Part shown: positions 11,878 through 59,257 of the stretch, in pieces
Position numbering within the stretch: the first letter of the stretch is position 1
Layout of the letters: the number at the start of each line of letters is the position of its first letter
DNA from: Diphasiastrum complanatum
Lineage: Eukaryota; Streptophyta; Lycopodiopsida; Lycopodiales; Lycopodiaceae
NCBI GenBank assembly: GCA_029204225.1
Contig: CM055095.1
Coordinates: 31,198,936 to 31,262,935, forward strand
Reading direction: 5' to 3'
Length of the DNA: 64,000 nucleotides
The notes under the pieces: model-generated
What the model was told of the DNA's origin: nothing
Database searches by the model: none
The model's input: the letters and a program-made list of their open reading frames with translations, nothing else
Program-made: the position numbers and the translations under genes

Positions 11878-12789
11878 TTGAAGGTAGAAGGGCAAAGTCA
11901 TGCAAAGTTTGATCATTGTCTTTCTACAAGTACAAGTTTGCATCGGAATGTTGGTATGGTAAAGCATTCTTCTTCTCTTGAGCCATTTGTTGCAAATGAT
12001 GGATGCGTTAGTGAAGAACTTTATGAGCAAGCTTCTCAAGATAATGTTTTGGAAAAGGCTGAAATCAAGCATTCTTTGAAGCCATTTTGTACTAATGGAG
12101 GGGAAAAAATCATGTCAATTAGTACATTGGTTCAAAGTGGCGTGTTGCTAGATTATTTGGGTGTTCAAAGTGGCAAGCTGTTGGTTTTTTTCTTGAAGAT
12201 GGTGGACACCAGATTTAGCCATGGTTTATTGATCATTTTCAGCTTATGTTACATTGTGAGCATCCTATTATGCATCGGGAACGGCCTGCGGAAGGTTTTT
12301 GGACAGCAAGGTCCACATTTGGAACACTTTGGACAGCAGAGTGTTGGTGATTTTGTGGCTGTTGGACATCCTGCTATAGCCTCTTGTTGGTTGTCCGAGT
12401 CTTTGCGGGATAGCAAAGCGTCTTTTTACCTTGAAGGAAACACACATGCCTCACCAAAATCAGTACCTTATGCTGATTTTCCTGTTTTGATGCTTACTTC
12501 TTATGATGACGGTGTTGTCTTACCTAGTGTTGGTGAGCAGATCATTGAGAGTAAGATTCGGGAGGATGTGATGGTAAAAGAGTATCATACTCTTCTTTGT
12601 GTTTCTTGTGGTAAGAAGACTTATGGAATCATGTGGGAACCATTGATGGATTGCAAATCCATATTTCAGCTTGTGGCTGGTTTTTTGGCTATCTACTTTG
12701 GATGGAGCATGCTTGTCTTCACTTTTCGACTTGATGCTACCGCACTTTGTATTCTACATCTCTTCTTCATCGGGCATGATTGGGGCTGA
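11878..12789 (+). CDS. 303-codon open frame of unknown function in the nested element
   Basis: Open from 11878 to a TGA at 12787. Its first third has a segment (CVSEELYEQA, KAEIKHSLKPFC, MSISTLVQSG) resembling one in the minus-strand copia remnant at about 53160-53300. The centre holds a hydrophobic stretch (LLIIFSLCYIVSILL, around residues 117-131). The second half resembles the integrase-RT linker of that same remnant (GQQGPHLEHFGQQSV, LRDSKASFYLEG). No catalytic motif is present. It may be a protein of the non-autonomous element or simply an open stretch of decaying pol. Confidence 0.45.
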   Translation: MKVEGQSHAKFDHCLSTSTSLHRNVGMVKHSSSLEPFVANDGCVSEELYEQASQDNVLEKAEIKHSLKPFCTNGGEKIMSISTLVQSGVLLDYLGVQSGKLLVFFLKMVDTRFSHGLLIIFSLCYIVSILLCIGNGLRKVFGQQGPHLEHFGQQSVGDFVAVGHPAIASCWLSESLRDSKASFYLEGNTHASPKSVPYADFPVLMLTSYDDGVVLPSVGEQIIESKIREDVMVKEYHTLLCVSCGKKTYGIMWEPLMDCKSIFQLVAGFLAIYFGWSMLVFTFRLDATALCILHLFFIGHDWG

Positions 12790-12970
12790 GATTTCGGCTA
12801 CTTCGACTACTTCAAGCTGAAGTTTTTTTTTGGCGGCATTAAGCTTGGACAACAAGCTACATCTTTTTTTTTTTCGGCTACATGGAGTTTTGGGCAGCAT
12901 GCAACACTTTGCATTTTTGTTGCAATTCTTCATGTCATGTTATGTTTTTTACATTATCATTTAAGGAGGG

Positions 12971-13429
12971 TGTTAGAAGTAATAAATGATAATTTTAGTT
13001 TCCCATAGGTTACTTTGACCCAAAAGGTCGAGACTTGTGTAACCATGGGTTAGTTTTATTATTTAGACCATGTAAAGTCAGTTTTAGTTGAGTTGGACCC
13101 AATTTTGGTCCAGTAGTAATTCGTGGGTCCAAGTAAAGTCTAATTATGTTAAGGGACCCTATCTTGACTTTTGGGGGTGCCCTATAATTAGTAGTGGGTC
13201 TTGCTTGGAAGGTTCTAGAACTTAGAGTTTGGAAGAGTCTAGGCCCTTGGAAGGCCTATTTATATGTACTCTTTGTTCATTTGTAATTCATTCCCTTTCA
13301 AGCATTGCTACTACTTTCTCTCTCCTTGAGGGCGCCTAACCCTCTCCCTCTTCTTCTTCTTCCTCTTTTTCTTCTTCTTGTATATGGAGATTGAATGTTA
13401 GAAGGATCTTGGCACTTTGATTTCCTACA
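12971..13429 (+). repeat. Nested element 3' LTR
   Basis: 459-bp LTR ending TTTCCTACA and followed by the duplication CTAAC. It contains a TATTTATATG box and a CTT/CCT-rich tract near 13330-13385 that the 5' LTR lost. Confidence 0.92.
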
Positions 13430-13534
13430 CTAACTTAGGTACCTATACTAAAAATAGATAGTACCTATACTAAAAATAGAAATAGACCTTCTAGCACGCA
13501 GGCTGGCCTCTACAATTAACCATTGATTCAAACT
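13430..13534 (-). repeat. copia-1 3' LTR, inner part
   Basis: Continues the LTR after the nested insertion. Its inner end is mutated (the expected TGTTAG on the minus strand is reduced to TTTG), so it no longer mirrors 18638 exactly. Confidence 0.85.
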
Positions 13535-13539
13535 CCCCC

Positions 13540-16500
13540 GTAATGGATAATTGATTATCAATAACACCGAGGAGAGTCCTGAACGTCTCAAATTTTTCAC
13601 GACGAAGTCCTTTTGTGAAGATATCTGCAACTTGATCATTGGTGTCACAGTAGATCAACTCTACTTCACCACTTTGTAACTTTTCTCGTATAAAATGCTG
13701 CTGAACTTCAATATGCTTTGACCTACTATGAAATACTGGATTCTTTGCAAGCTGAATACAACTCTGATTGTCACACCATAGAATTGTAGGTTCAACTTGT
13801 TCTATATGAAGATCTTTTAGAATCCTTCGTAAGCAAATTGCTTCACAAGTTGCTGATGTAGTAGCCCTGTAGAAGATAAAGCAATTGTTGGTTGCTTTTT
13901 ACTACTCCAAGATATAGTTCCTGTTCCAAGATTAAATGCATATCCTGTAGTTGATCTTCTATCTTCTGCATTGCCTGCCCAGTCAGCATCAACAAAACCC
14001 TCAAGTTTTATTTTTGTTCCTTTACCATAATAAATGCCATACCTGAGTGTCCCTTTGACATAACACAAAATCCTTTTTGCCGCTTTCCAATGACAAACTT
14101 TTGGTAAAGACACGAACTGACTCACCATGCTCACTGCATATGAAATGTCTGGTCGAGTAGTCGTTAGATGGATAAGACTACCTACAAGCTGCCTATAAAG
14201 TGTTTCATTCACACTTTCAGAATTTTCCTCTTTTGTAAGCTTTACACTTGGATCATATGGTGTAGAAATGGACTTACAATCAAGCATGTTAAACTTCTTG
14301 AGTAACTCTCTTGCATACTTTGCTTGTGATATGAAAAGACTTTCCTTTGATCTCCAAACTTCAATACCCAAACAATATTGAAGTCTCTCTAAATCTTTCA
14401 TATCAAATTCCTGTGAAAGATTGTTCTTTATCTTCTCTATTAGTGACTTATTTGACCCTGTGATAATAAGATCATCTACATAAAGAACAATAATGACTAT
14501 GTCATCCAAATCTTTCATAATATAAAGCGTTGACTCTGACATGCTTCTATGAAAATTCTCCTTCAAAAAATAATTGTTGATACGTGTATACCATGCTCTA
14601 GGTGCTTGTTTCAACCCATATAATGCTTTCTTTAACTTGCAAACCAAGTGCTCTTTGCCTTCAACCTCATAACCCTGAGGTTGCTCCAGATAAACCTCTT
14701 CTTCAAGGTAACCGTTCAAGAAAGCACTCTTGACATCCATTTGCTGAATATCCCATCCAAAATGAGATGCGATTGCCAAAACACTCCTCAAAGTATTCAT
14801 TTTAGCAACCGGTGCAAAAGTATCTTCATAGTCAATCCCTTCCCATTGAGCATATCCTTTGGCTACTAATCTGGCCTTATACTTATCTATAGAACCATCA
14901 GACTTGAACTTGGTTCTATAAATCCACTTGCAACCAATTGGTTTCTTACCTGCTGGAAGTTCAACAAGATCCCATGTCTCGTTTTTCATGATAGAACTGA
15001 ACTCCTCATCCATAGCAGTTTTCCAAACTTGTTCTTTTGCAGCATCTTCATAAAATAAAGGATCCTCAGAATCCAACACTGAAGCCATAAACACATAATG
15101 CGTTTCTTCACCATCTTCATGATAGTGTCCACTTGACCGTGTCAATCTCTTAGCTCCTTGTTGACTCGATTCTCCCTCATCCAACATTTGACTATCTTTT
15201 ATAGTCTCATCTTGGTACTTCTTTGTAGGTGACGTAGAAGGAGAATATGTATCAAATACCCTTGACCTTTCCTTCCGTTTACCAAGATCCACCTGTGTAC
15301 ACACCCTTGGTATAACTTGTGTAGAAGCTGTATCACATGGACCTGTATCTTCCTAAACATCATCTATAATAGGAGTTTTTGATGAAGGAGAAAATACATC
15401 CTCCTCATGATCTTCTAGGGTAGAAGACTCACTTTCTTCAAACACAACATCCCTGCTCATAATCACCTTCTTACTGGTAAGATTATAAAGGCGATATGCC
15501 TTCTCTTCCTCATCATAACCCAAGAATAAACACTTGATTGCCTTTGTATCAAGTTTTTGACGATTATCTTTAGGAATATGAGCATATGCTATACAACCAA
15601 AAACTCGTAGATGATCCACTTTAGGTTTTATACCTGTGAAAGCTTCTTCTGGAGTTCGATTTAGAACAGCTTTTGTAGGACTTCTGTTAAGCAAGTAAAC
15701 TGCTGTACTAACTGCTTCGCCCCACAAATGATTCTTGAGGTTCTTACCTCGTAGCATGCTTCGAGCACTCTCCACAACAGACCTGTTCTTTCTCTCGGCT
15801 ACTCCATTATGTTGTGGTGTATCAGTTGAAGCAAATTGTCTCTTGATTCCATGTTCTTTGCAGAATTCCTGGAACTCTGTAGATATAAATTCACCTCCCT
15901 TATCTAAACGTAGAATCTTGATTTGCTTTCCTGTCTGCTTCTCAACAAGTGATTTGAACTGAGTAAAGAACTTAAAAGCTTGACTCTTATACTTAAGCAA
16001 GTATATCCATACCTTCCTGGAAAAATCATCCACAAATATCATGAAGTAGGATGCTCCCCCTATAGACTCAGTCTGCATGGGACCGCATAAGTCTGTATGA
16101 ACAAGCTCCAAGATTTCCTTGGCTCTATATGCTCCATCCTTGGGAAACTGCATACGATGATGCTTGCTTATAACACATCCTTCACAAATTTTTCCTGAAG
16201 ATACGATATTAGGTAATCCTATTACCATATTATTGTCTTTTAGAACCTGTAAGCTTTTATAGTTCAGATGTCCAAACCTTTCATGCCATATCCTGCTCTC
16301 CATACTATCAGAAGCTGCACAAACCTGATGATCCAATGTAGTTGCATCAAGTTTGTAAAGTCGACCTTCCAATAATCCTTTGACCACAACTTTGTAACAT
16401 TTGTTTTTGTCTTTGATGAGACACTTCTGATCGTCAAACTCAACTTTCATATTCTGTTTAGCTATGGCAGAAACTGAAAGTAAATTCTTTTTTAAGCCTG

Positions 16501-17605
16501 GAACATAGAGAACATTCTTAATTTCTCCTATATTCCCTGAAGGTAAATGTACTCTCACTGTACCTCTACCTTTGATATCGTAAGAAGAATTGTCTCCAAG
16601 TTTGACATGTGAATTTACACCAGTGTCATCAAACTGTGTGAACCACTCACGATGTGATGTCATATGTTGCGTTGCTCCAGAATCAATATACCAACAATCT
16701 TCAGAGATCTCTGATGTTGAAGCTGAGAATAACTCATAGCATCCCACAGCTTCACTTTTGTCTTCGTCTTCAATGAAGTTGCCTGACTGCTTCTTCTTGT
16801 CTTGGACAACCTTCTTTTCCCTGCACTCAAACGCAAAATGACCATACTTGCCACAAAAATTACAATTGCCATTTCTCTTTGGATTAGATTTGAAACTGTC
16901 TCCTTTTTCCGTATTGTCCTTCCCTTCCTGCTTCTGATCCTTTTTGCCTCCTTTCTTCTTGCCCTTCTTACCTTGATTCTTGGAAAAGAATCCCAATTCC
17001 TTGAAATCTTCTCTAGACATCAGGTTTTGTCTTCGTAATTCCTCTTGAAGTAGCAAACCATTGAGCTCGTCAAATGTCGGCGATCTCTCCCTCAAACTTA
17101 GTGTCATAACAAAGTTCTGATATTGTAATGGTAAGCTATTCAAAACAATTTGTACTAGAGTATTATCAAGTACAATTTCCCCTATAGAAGACAATTGATC
17201 TCTTAGATCCTTCACCCTGGTAATAAAATCCGTAATGGATTCTTCTGATTCCATTTTCAAGGTATGAAGCTTATTGTTCAAGAACAATGCTCGAGACTTA
17301 CTTACCGTTTCATATGTGTTCTTAAGGATATCCCATGCATCCTTAGGCCCAATTGCATTCCTGATCAGCGGAATCACCTTATCCTTCACAGATAAGTTGA
17401 TGAGATGATGCGCACGTTGCACCCGTTTCTCAAATGCCCTTCTATCTTGATCATTGAGACCGTGAGCCATCACCTCTTGTCCCATGACAATTTCCCAATA
17501 ATCTTTGTCCTGAAGGATATTCTGAAGTTTGAACTTCCACAAGCTGTAGTTAGATCCATCTAACTTGCTTGATTCTGGAAGAACAGATTCATTCAGACTC
17601 CCCAT
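13540..17605 (-). pseudogene. copia-1 polyprotein, nearly intact (one amber stop, one RNase H deletion)
   Basis: From the ATG at 17605 the frame encodes gag (LDGSNYSLWKFKLQNIL), a zinc knuckle (CNFCGKYGHFAFEC near 16850), and protease (WYIDSGATQHMTS, catalytic DSG). Integrase follows: an HHCC finger with HERFGHLNYKSL and CEGCVISKH, HTDLCGP, LRLDKGGEF and GVAERKNR. The frame stops at TAG 15353-15355 and continues in the same frame, without any shift, into RT (KARLVAKGYAQ, catalytic YVDDLIITGS) and RNase H (DADWAGNAEDRRSTTGY). About 14 bp are missing near 13870, removing the EAEY motif and shifting the frame. The RNase H C-terminus (VADIFTKGLRREKFETF) remains readable down to about 13540. Confidence 0.92.
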
Positions 17606-17639
17606 CTTTGTACAAAAATGATGGGCTTTCCACTAAGAA

Positions 17640-18222
17640 TATAATTGCATGCAACAATTTTTGAGGACAACTACCTGTCCAATTATTGTCTTCACTAGAT
17701 ATCACTTGTCCAGATCTTGCCTGTTTGGTCTCTGCTTGTCCCAGATTCTGCCTTCCTCAGTTCTTCCTGCTTGTAGAAATCTGCTCACTGCCTGTCCAGT
17801 TAGCACTTGCCCTGAATCAGACCTGGTCTGGTCTCTACTGCCTCAGATTAGAACTGTCCGGTTAGCACCTGCCCTGAATCAGACCTGTCCTGGTCTTTGC
17901 TGCCTCAAGTACTACTTGTCTTGATCTGTCTGGTCGTTGTTGCCTCAGATATTAACTGTCCCCAGCTGCTACCGCCCTCAGATGCTGCCTGCACCTGCTG
18001 TAACTTGTAGCTATGTGACATGCACCAGATGTGCCGCCCTCAGATGCTGCCTGTCCAGAAGCTAACCTGTGCCAAATGTGTCCTCCACCAGAAAAACCTG
18101 CACAGGATGACGCCTCCACCAGATACAACCTTCACCAAATAGCACCTCCACTAGATGCGATCTCCACCAGTAAAACCTGCAGTGCTGATCTTCTCCTTCC
18201 GTAGATCCCGATCTTAACGAGA
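17640..18222 (-). other. copia-1 leader with degenerate CCTGTCC-type repeats
   Basis: The untranslated leader lies between PBS and gag ATG. From about 17690 to 18190 it holds many imperfect copies of a short pyrimidine-rich motif (GCCTGTCC, GCCCTGAATCAGACCTG, CTCCACCAGAT on the plus strand). It resembles a decayed minisatellite and has no coding potential. Confidence 0.55.
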
Positions 18223-18236
18223 TGGCTCTGATACCA
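18223..18236 (-). other. Primer-binding site, copia-1
   Basis: On the minus strand this reads TGGTATCAGAGCCA, directly adjacent to the inner end of the 5' LTR, and matches initiator tRNA-Met. Confidence 0.88.
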
Positions 18237-18638
18237 TGTTAGAATCGAAGAGATTCTCTAATCGGAGTAGACTAATCTTATTAGTACTCACACAAAACAT
18301 CAACCACAAGCTGAAGAAGAAGAGAGACTGCAAGAAGCTATGCTTCATAAACTGGAAACTGAGATAACAATGGAGGTGGGCGCCCATCTACTCTTATAGA
18401 GGCTGTCCTCAATGAAAAGCAAAAGCTATTCTACTACAATAACAATTGAAATGCTAATTATGAAGTCTTAACAATAGAAATCTATGCTAACTTGGTTAAA
18501 ATAGATTTCTATACTATTCTAGCAAAATTGGTACTAACTTAGGTATCTATACTAAAAATAGATAGTACCTATACTAAAAATAGAAATAGACCTTCTAGCA
18601 CGCAGGCTGGCCTCTACAATTAACCATTAATTCTAACA
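18237..18638 (-). repeat. copia-1 5' LTR
   Basis: 402-bp LTR bounded by TGTTAGAAT and ATTCTAACA, followed by the target duplication CCTCC. Confidence 0.93.
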
Positions 18639-19194
18639 CCTCCATCATACACGATATCATAATGCTCCACTGAGCAAGTGAGGATGAGCTTGTAAATTAT
18701 TGGTGATTTTTGGTAGAGGACTCGCCATGACCATACCGCAAGAAGCTTTGTACAAGGTATTTCTTTGATGCCTCCCACAGAAGAGGTATTGTGTAGTAAT
18801 TTGATGAAGAGGGAGGTTCAGATGCTTGCACAAGAGCTAATCCCTTTATAGTTTAGAGTCTACATGGGCTAGTTAGAAGTGCTCTCCATCACGTCGTTGT
18901 CTCCATGTATTCCCCAGAAGGGATATATGCGAGGCTTAATTGATGTAATGCATCCAAAGAAACCAAGGCATGATGCAATGAAATTCCATTTCGAAATGGT
19001 CCATTTGAAACACAAATATACAAAGAAAAAAAACCTAAATTTTGTTTGAAATTTTTTTTCTCTACAAGTCTATTGCCGTTTTTAGTATTGGAGTGTGTGA
19101 GGGTAGGGAATGAGATAAATCCTAAAGTAAATCTCGAATGTGCTAGAAACCAGAAATTTGAGGGAAAGAGAGTGTGATAGAGAGAGAACTTAGA
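18639..19194. other. Non-coding stretch, nothing recognised
   Basis: Continuation of the copia-1 target sequence, with broken frames and no domain. It ends in a GA-rich tract before the tandem duplication. Confidence 0.55.
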
Positions 19195-19498
19195 AGTTAA
19201 TGTAGTGTTAGTTTTAAGAAGCGTCCGATTTTTTCTTGAGGTTGTTGATTTTTTCCTGTTTCAACCATCGACGTATGTAGTTGCAACAACAAATCTGGAA
19301 TCACGATTCGAATCGTGATTCGCGAATCGTTGTCCAGAAAATCAGCAGTTAATGTAGTGTTAGTTTTAAGAAGAGTCCGATTTTTTCTTGAGGTTGTTGA
19401 TTTTTTCCTGTTTAAACCATCGACGTATGTAGTTGCAACAACAAATCTGGAATCACGATTCGAATCATGATTCGCGAATCGTTGTCCAGAAAATCAGT
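19195..19498 (+). repeat. 152-bp tandem duplication with an internal palindrome
   Basis: Units 19195-19346 and 19347-19498 both start AGTTAATGTAGTG and differ at only a few positions. Each contains GATTCG-type inverted repeats. In the first unit 19299-19320 is a perfect 22-bp palindrome; the second unit has one base changed (CGTG to CATG). No promoter or gene evidence is associated with it. Confidence 0.85.
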
Positions 19499-19835
19499 GA
19501 TTCGCTGCGAATCTTTAAAAAACAGTAGAGAGAGGAAAATTAGAGCATTGCAGATAGACAATTTTCCAGTGGATTCTGGTCCTCCACAAGCAGTTAGGTA
19601 AAATCTTGATTTGTTGCATGAACTTGGGTGACAAAAACTCCAGATATGCTGTTGAACGGACATTTGGCACTGAACCTTACTAAATCGCAGCGAAATGCAC
19701 GTTGAACCATGCCAAACCCTACTAAGCCTTACCGAAAAACCCTAAACTGTTATTGGCTATCTACTATCTATCAGGGTCAAAATGAGTAAGAAATGTGCTA
19801 GCAGTACTCACTTTCTCCATCAATAACAGTACGCA

Positions 19836-20004
19836 GAATAGTATTTGTCTGGCTCTTGAACTGAGATAATGGCAGTTACAAAGGTCACAGCTATTGCGTC
19901 ATGCCAATAGCTGTGACCTTTGTAACTACCATTATCTTGACGCAATAGCTGTGACCTTTGTAACTGCCATTATCTCAGTGCAAGAGCCAGACAAATACTG
20001 TTCT
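19836..20004. repeat. Long inverted repeat (about 66-bp arms, 36-bp loop)
   Basis: Arm 19836-19901 is nearly the exact reverse complement of 19938-20004. The shared core includes GATAATGGCAGTTACAAAGG and CACAGCTATTGCGTCA. The loop (about 19902-19937) is itself a partial third copy of the right arm. Transcribed from either strand it would fold into a near-perfect hairpin. It could be a MITE or a young small-RNA hairpin locus. No clear target duplication flanks it. Confidence 0.85.
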
Positions 20005-21746
20005 CAGAGACACTTTCACCAGAGAGTTCACTCGAGAGAATTTGAAATCAAAAACCATTAGGATAATGGAAATCAAACTGCTTCTGCTGGAATGGTGAAC
20101 CGGCTAAGCACAACTTGGTGTGGCTTCTGGCAAGTAGTTTCACTAGGTAGTCCAATTTAAGGAGATTGATTTGGACAAGATGTAATTGGGAGTGTTTTTT
20201 CATCCTCTCTCTCTACCCATCTAAGATCACAACAAACCGAATCGAAATCACAAGGAACCATAAATTTCTACTTGTTTCTCAACTTGAAGGCCGTACTACA
20301 GCCTATAGTACACGTGTGGGCTCGGATTTCAATGTTGACTGAACCATACTGAATCGTACTGAACCATATTGAATCATGGCTGAAACCATAATGAACCATA
20401 CTGAAGAGATATGACACATCTTCCCTCTCTGTCACTCTCTAGGTCTAAAAAGATTTCCAAGGAGCAAAAACTGAATCGCAATTCGGCGATTTGCTGCAAC
20501 TATTATGTATATGTAGTATGGATCATGACAATAGGTATTAGGTGGGACTTGGAACTTTTGACTCTCAAGTTAGGATTCAAGATTGATTGTCCATGAGAGC
20601 TACAGTGCTTGGATACTAATAAGCTGGTGCACCATGGCATTCAATATTTTGTACTAGATAGGTGAATGAACCAGAATTTGCAGACTTGCAGTGTTCATAC
20701 ATGTTTTGCTAACCCTTAATTGCAATTTGCTATTTCAATGGACTTTCTTGTTCTATCAAGTTTTTTATTATCAATCTAAACATACTAGCTTAGCTAGTAT
20801 GTTCACTGGCATTTTTTTGGGGTTAAAGAAAACAACTATCTTCCAAACAGAAAACTGTCAGAACATGGTTAAAAATTCTCTCATTCCATTTCATTGCATA
20901 TGAAAATTGTCCCATATGTATAGTTTTCACTATGGACCGCTCAGCTTTAATGACCGCATGTTTGAACTTTTTCTTGGTTTTCATTTTGACAAGCTTAGAA
21001 ATGAATGTGTTTGTTAACCTTATATTTATTGCACTCAACAACTTCACTTTTTTGATCAACTTTTTTCTTCACTAACTTTTTGATCAACTTCAGTAACCGT
21101 CATCATGTGAACCCTTCACTTCTGGAGGAATGATAAAAGGTTGTGTGTAGACCTGTTGGTTTTTAAAGATGTACATTGCATCTGCTTTTTTTAGGCTTTG
21201 TGATGTCGTGGTGTATACTCATCAAGTCCGTGCCAAGCATGTTGAGGATTATCAAAGACTGGTTGGACACAAAGTAAAGATTGCAACCTACCTACTCCTA
21301 AGATTTGAGTATATTGATAACAGTGGCATTGTAACTACATTTTTCATTCTAACTTACCTCTCCGTGCATTTGAGTATATTGATGATTACATTTCCTAGCA
21401 CAACGGGCCTATGTGCTTCAACCTGTACATACATTTTGTTTGACTGACACTACCTTGTAATCTGCAATTACTCCACTCTTGAAGTTCAGATCAAATAGAA
21501 TAAATTTGTCCTTTAGCCATCAGAGTTTGTTTCCATGCCACAGCTCAGTACTATCTTTGTGCATATTCAGCTCTTGCATAACTTAAATGCCACAACGTCT
21601 TTTGAGCTCATGGATTTGTCAATGGTCCTTGGACATATGTGTAATGTATGAAGAGGTTAAAGTCTCTCCACGGACTCCCTGACATGATATTTTTTGAAGA
21701 ATTTGCTGAGAGAAGACAACCTGCTGATTGTTTGCTATTTCTTCAG
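20005..21746 (+). other. Region upstream of the first identified tRNase Z exon
   Basis: This should contain, or be an intron after, the N-terminal exon(s) of the tRNase Z gene, but I could not recognise any. Around 20330-20405 there are short degenerate repeats of TGAACCATACTGAATC. A polypyrimidine tract and CAG acceptor at 21746 precede exon 'A'. Confidence 0.5.
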
Positions 21747-58202
<36,456 letters not shown>

Positions 58203-59257
58203 TAACAGTACCTATTTATTTCGTTCTTCCATCCAGTATTTTGATGGAGAAGGTGCCCAGTTTTCCAATATTTGTTTTTGAGCAATTCATTGAAGGGGTT
58301 TATGCAATATTATTGTTAGGCCTTTTGAGTACACTTGTGAATGTAGGAATCCAAGCAGAAAACTCTTTCTGCAATGCATTTGTGAGTTCCTTCTCTTTGA
58401 GACCCTTGCTGTGTCTTCCGTTAACCCAATGAAGGTGGTTTTCCAGATAAATGAGATGCACATCGCTAGAGTTTTGTTAAACCTTGTTGCTGTTATTGTT
58501 ATGATCAAAATAACAAACGCGCTACTGAAATACAACAGAAGAACTAAAAACGTGCTGGAAGGAATCAAAACTGTACTGATCATATGGGTAACACAATAGC
58601 AAGCTGCTATAACAACAAAATATGAAAGCTGGAGCTTTTTATAAATGGATTCTGAAACATTCCAAGCTATGGCTACGTTCCAATCCCTTTTCTGATTGAG
58701 GCCCATCAACCTCTTAATAGAAACTGGAGCCAGTTTCAGGCCAGAGTCTGCGACCAATAATGGTCCAACTGCCACTTAAGTACTTGATCAGCTGAAAATT
58801 GTCCTAAGAAATGTTACGTAAAATGAACGGTCCAGAGCCCAAACTGTATGACCAACTGTCAGGTAATGACCAGTGACACAAACAATGCAAAAAGCCGAAG
58901 TAACTGCGTAGCATATCCCTGAAATTTTCATCCCTCAAAAGTGAGTCTGAGAAGAGAAAGAAGTATATTGTCCATTGTCCATAATACTTTTGAAAACCAT
59001 ACTGAAGAGGACTGAGCCGCTTCTCAGAAACATATGCATGGTTTAACAATGTAGAAAAACCATGGAAATTTCTGTTTGTTTTCCATGTACACTGTTCCAT
59101 AGGTCAGCCCTAATACTGCACTGGAATCTCAACAACGATGTTTGCATATTTGAGCCTTGATAATAGCTACTGGAATGCAAGGGAAAAGGTCATCATTGAT
59201 CAGAAAATAACTGTATATGAATTGGGAACAACCACTTGCAATGGATCACCAAGAGAA
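58203..59257 (+). other. tRNase Z 3' UTR and downstream sequence
   Basis: No gene on the plus strand. The exact polyadenylation site cannot be fixed. A 162-codon antisense frame (58287-58775) is hydrophobic but unsupported. Confidence 0.5.

Larger units (their letters stand above)
10464..13429 (+). mobile_element. Nested non-autonomous copia-like LTR element, TSD CTAAC
   Basis: LTRs are 10464-10790 (327 bp) and 12971-13429 (459 bp). Both begin TGTTAGAAGT and end TCCTACA. The flanks are CTAAC at 10459-10463 and 13430-13434. The PBS TGGTATCAGAGCCA at 10791-10804 directly abuts the left LTR, and a purine tract AAGGAGGG lies at about 12963-12970. The left LTR lacks a block of about 130 bp, containing a TATTTATAT box and CT-rich sequence, that the right one has. 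The interior (2.2 kb) carries a copia gag relic and a 303-codon frame but no RT or integrase, so it depends on another element. It sits inside the 3' LTR of copia-1 and is therefore younger than it. Confidence 0.93.
10170..18638 (-). mobile_element. copia-1: full-length Ty1/copia element, TSD CCTCC, with a nested insertion
   Basis: The 5' LTR (minus strand) is 18237-18638, with perfect terminal inverted repeats TGTTAGAAT and ATTCTAACA. The 3' LTR is 10170-13534 and is split by a second element at 10464-13429. Flanks are CCTCC at 10165-10169 and 18639-18643. A PBS for tRNA-Met lies at 18223-18236 (minus) and a G-rich polypurine tract at about 13535-13544. The polyprotein (17605 to about 13540) has copia order: gag, protease, integrase, RT, RNase H. 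Only one stop and one small deletion break it, so the insertion is probably fairly recent. Confidence 0.95.

Noticed and set aside
58287-58775. 162-codon hydrophobic minus-strand frame downstream of tRNase Z
   Set aside because: No recognisable domain, no codon or homology support; it overlaps the likely 3' UTR.
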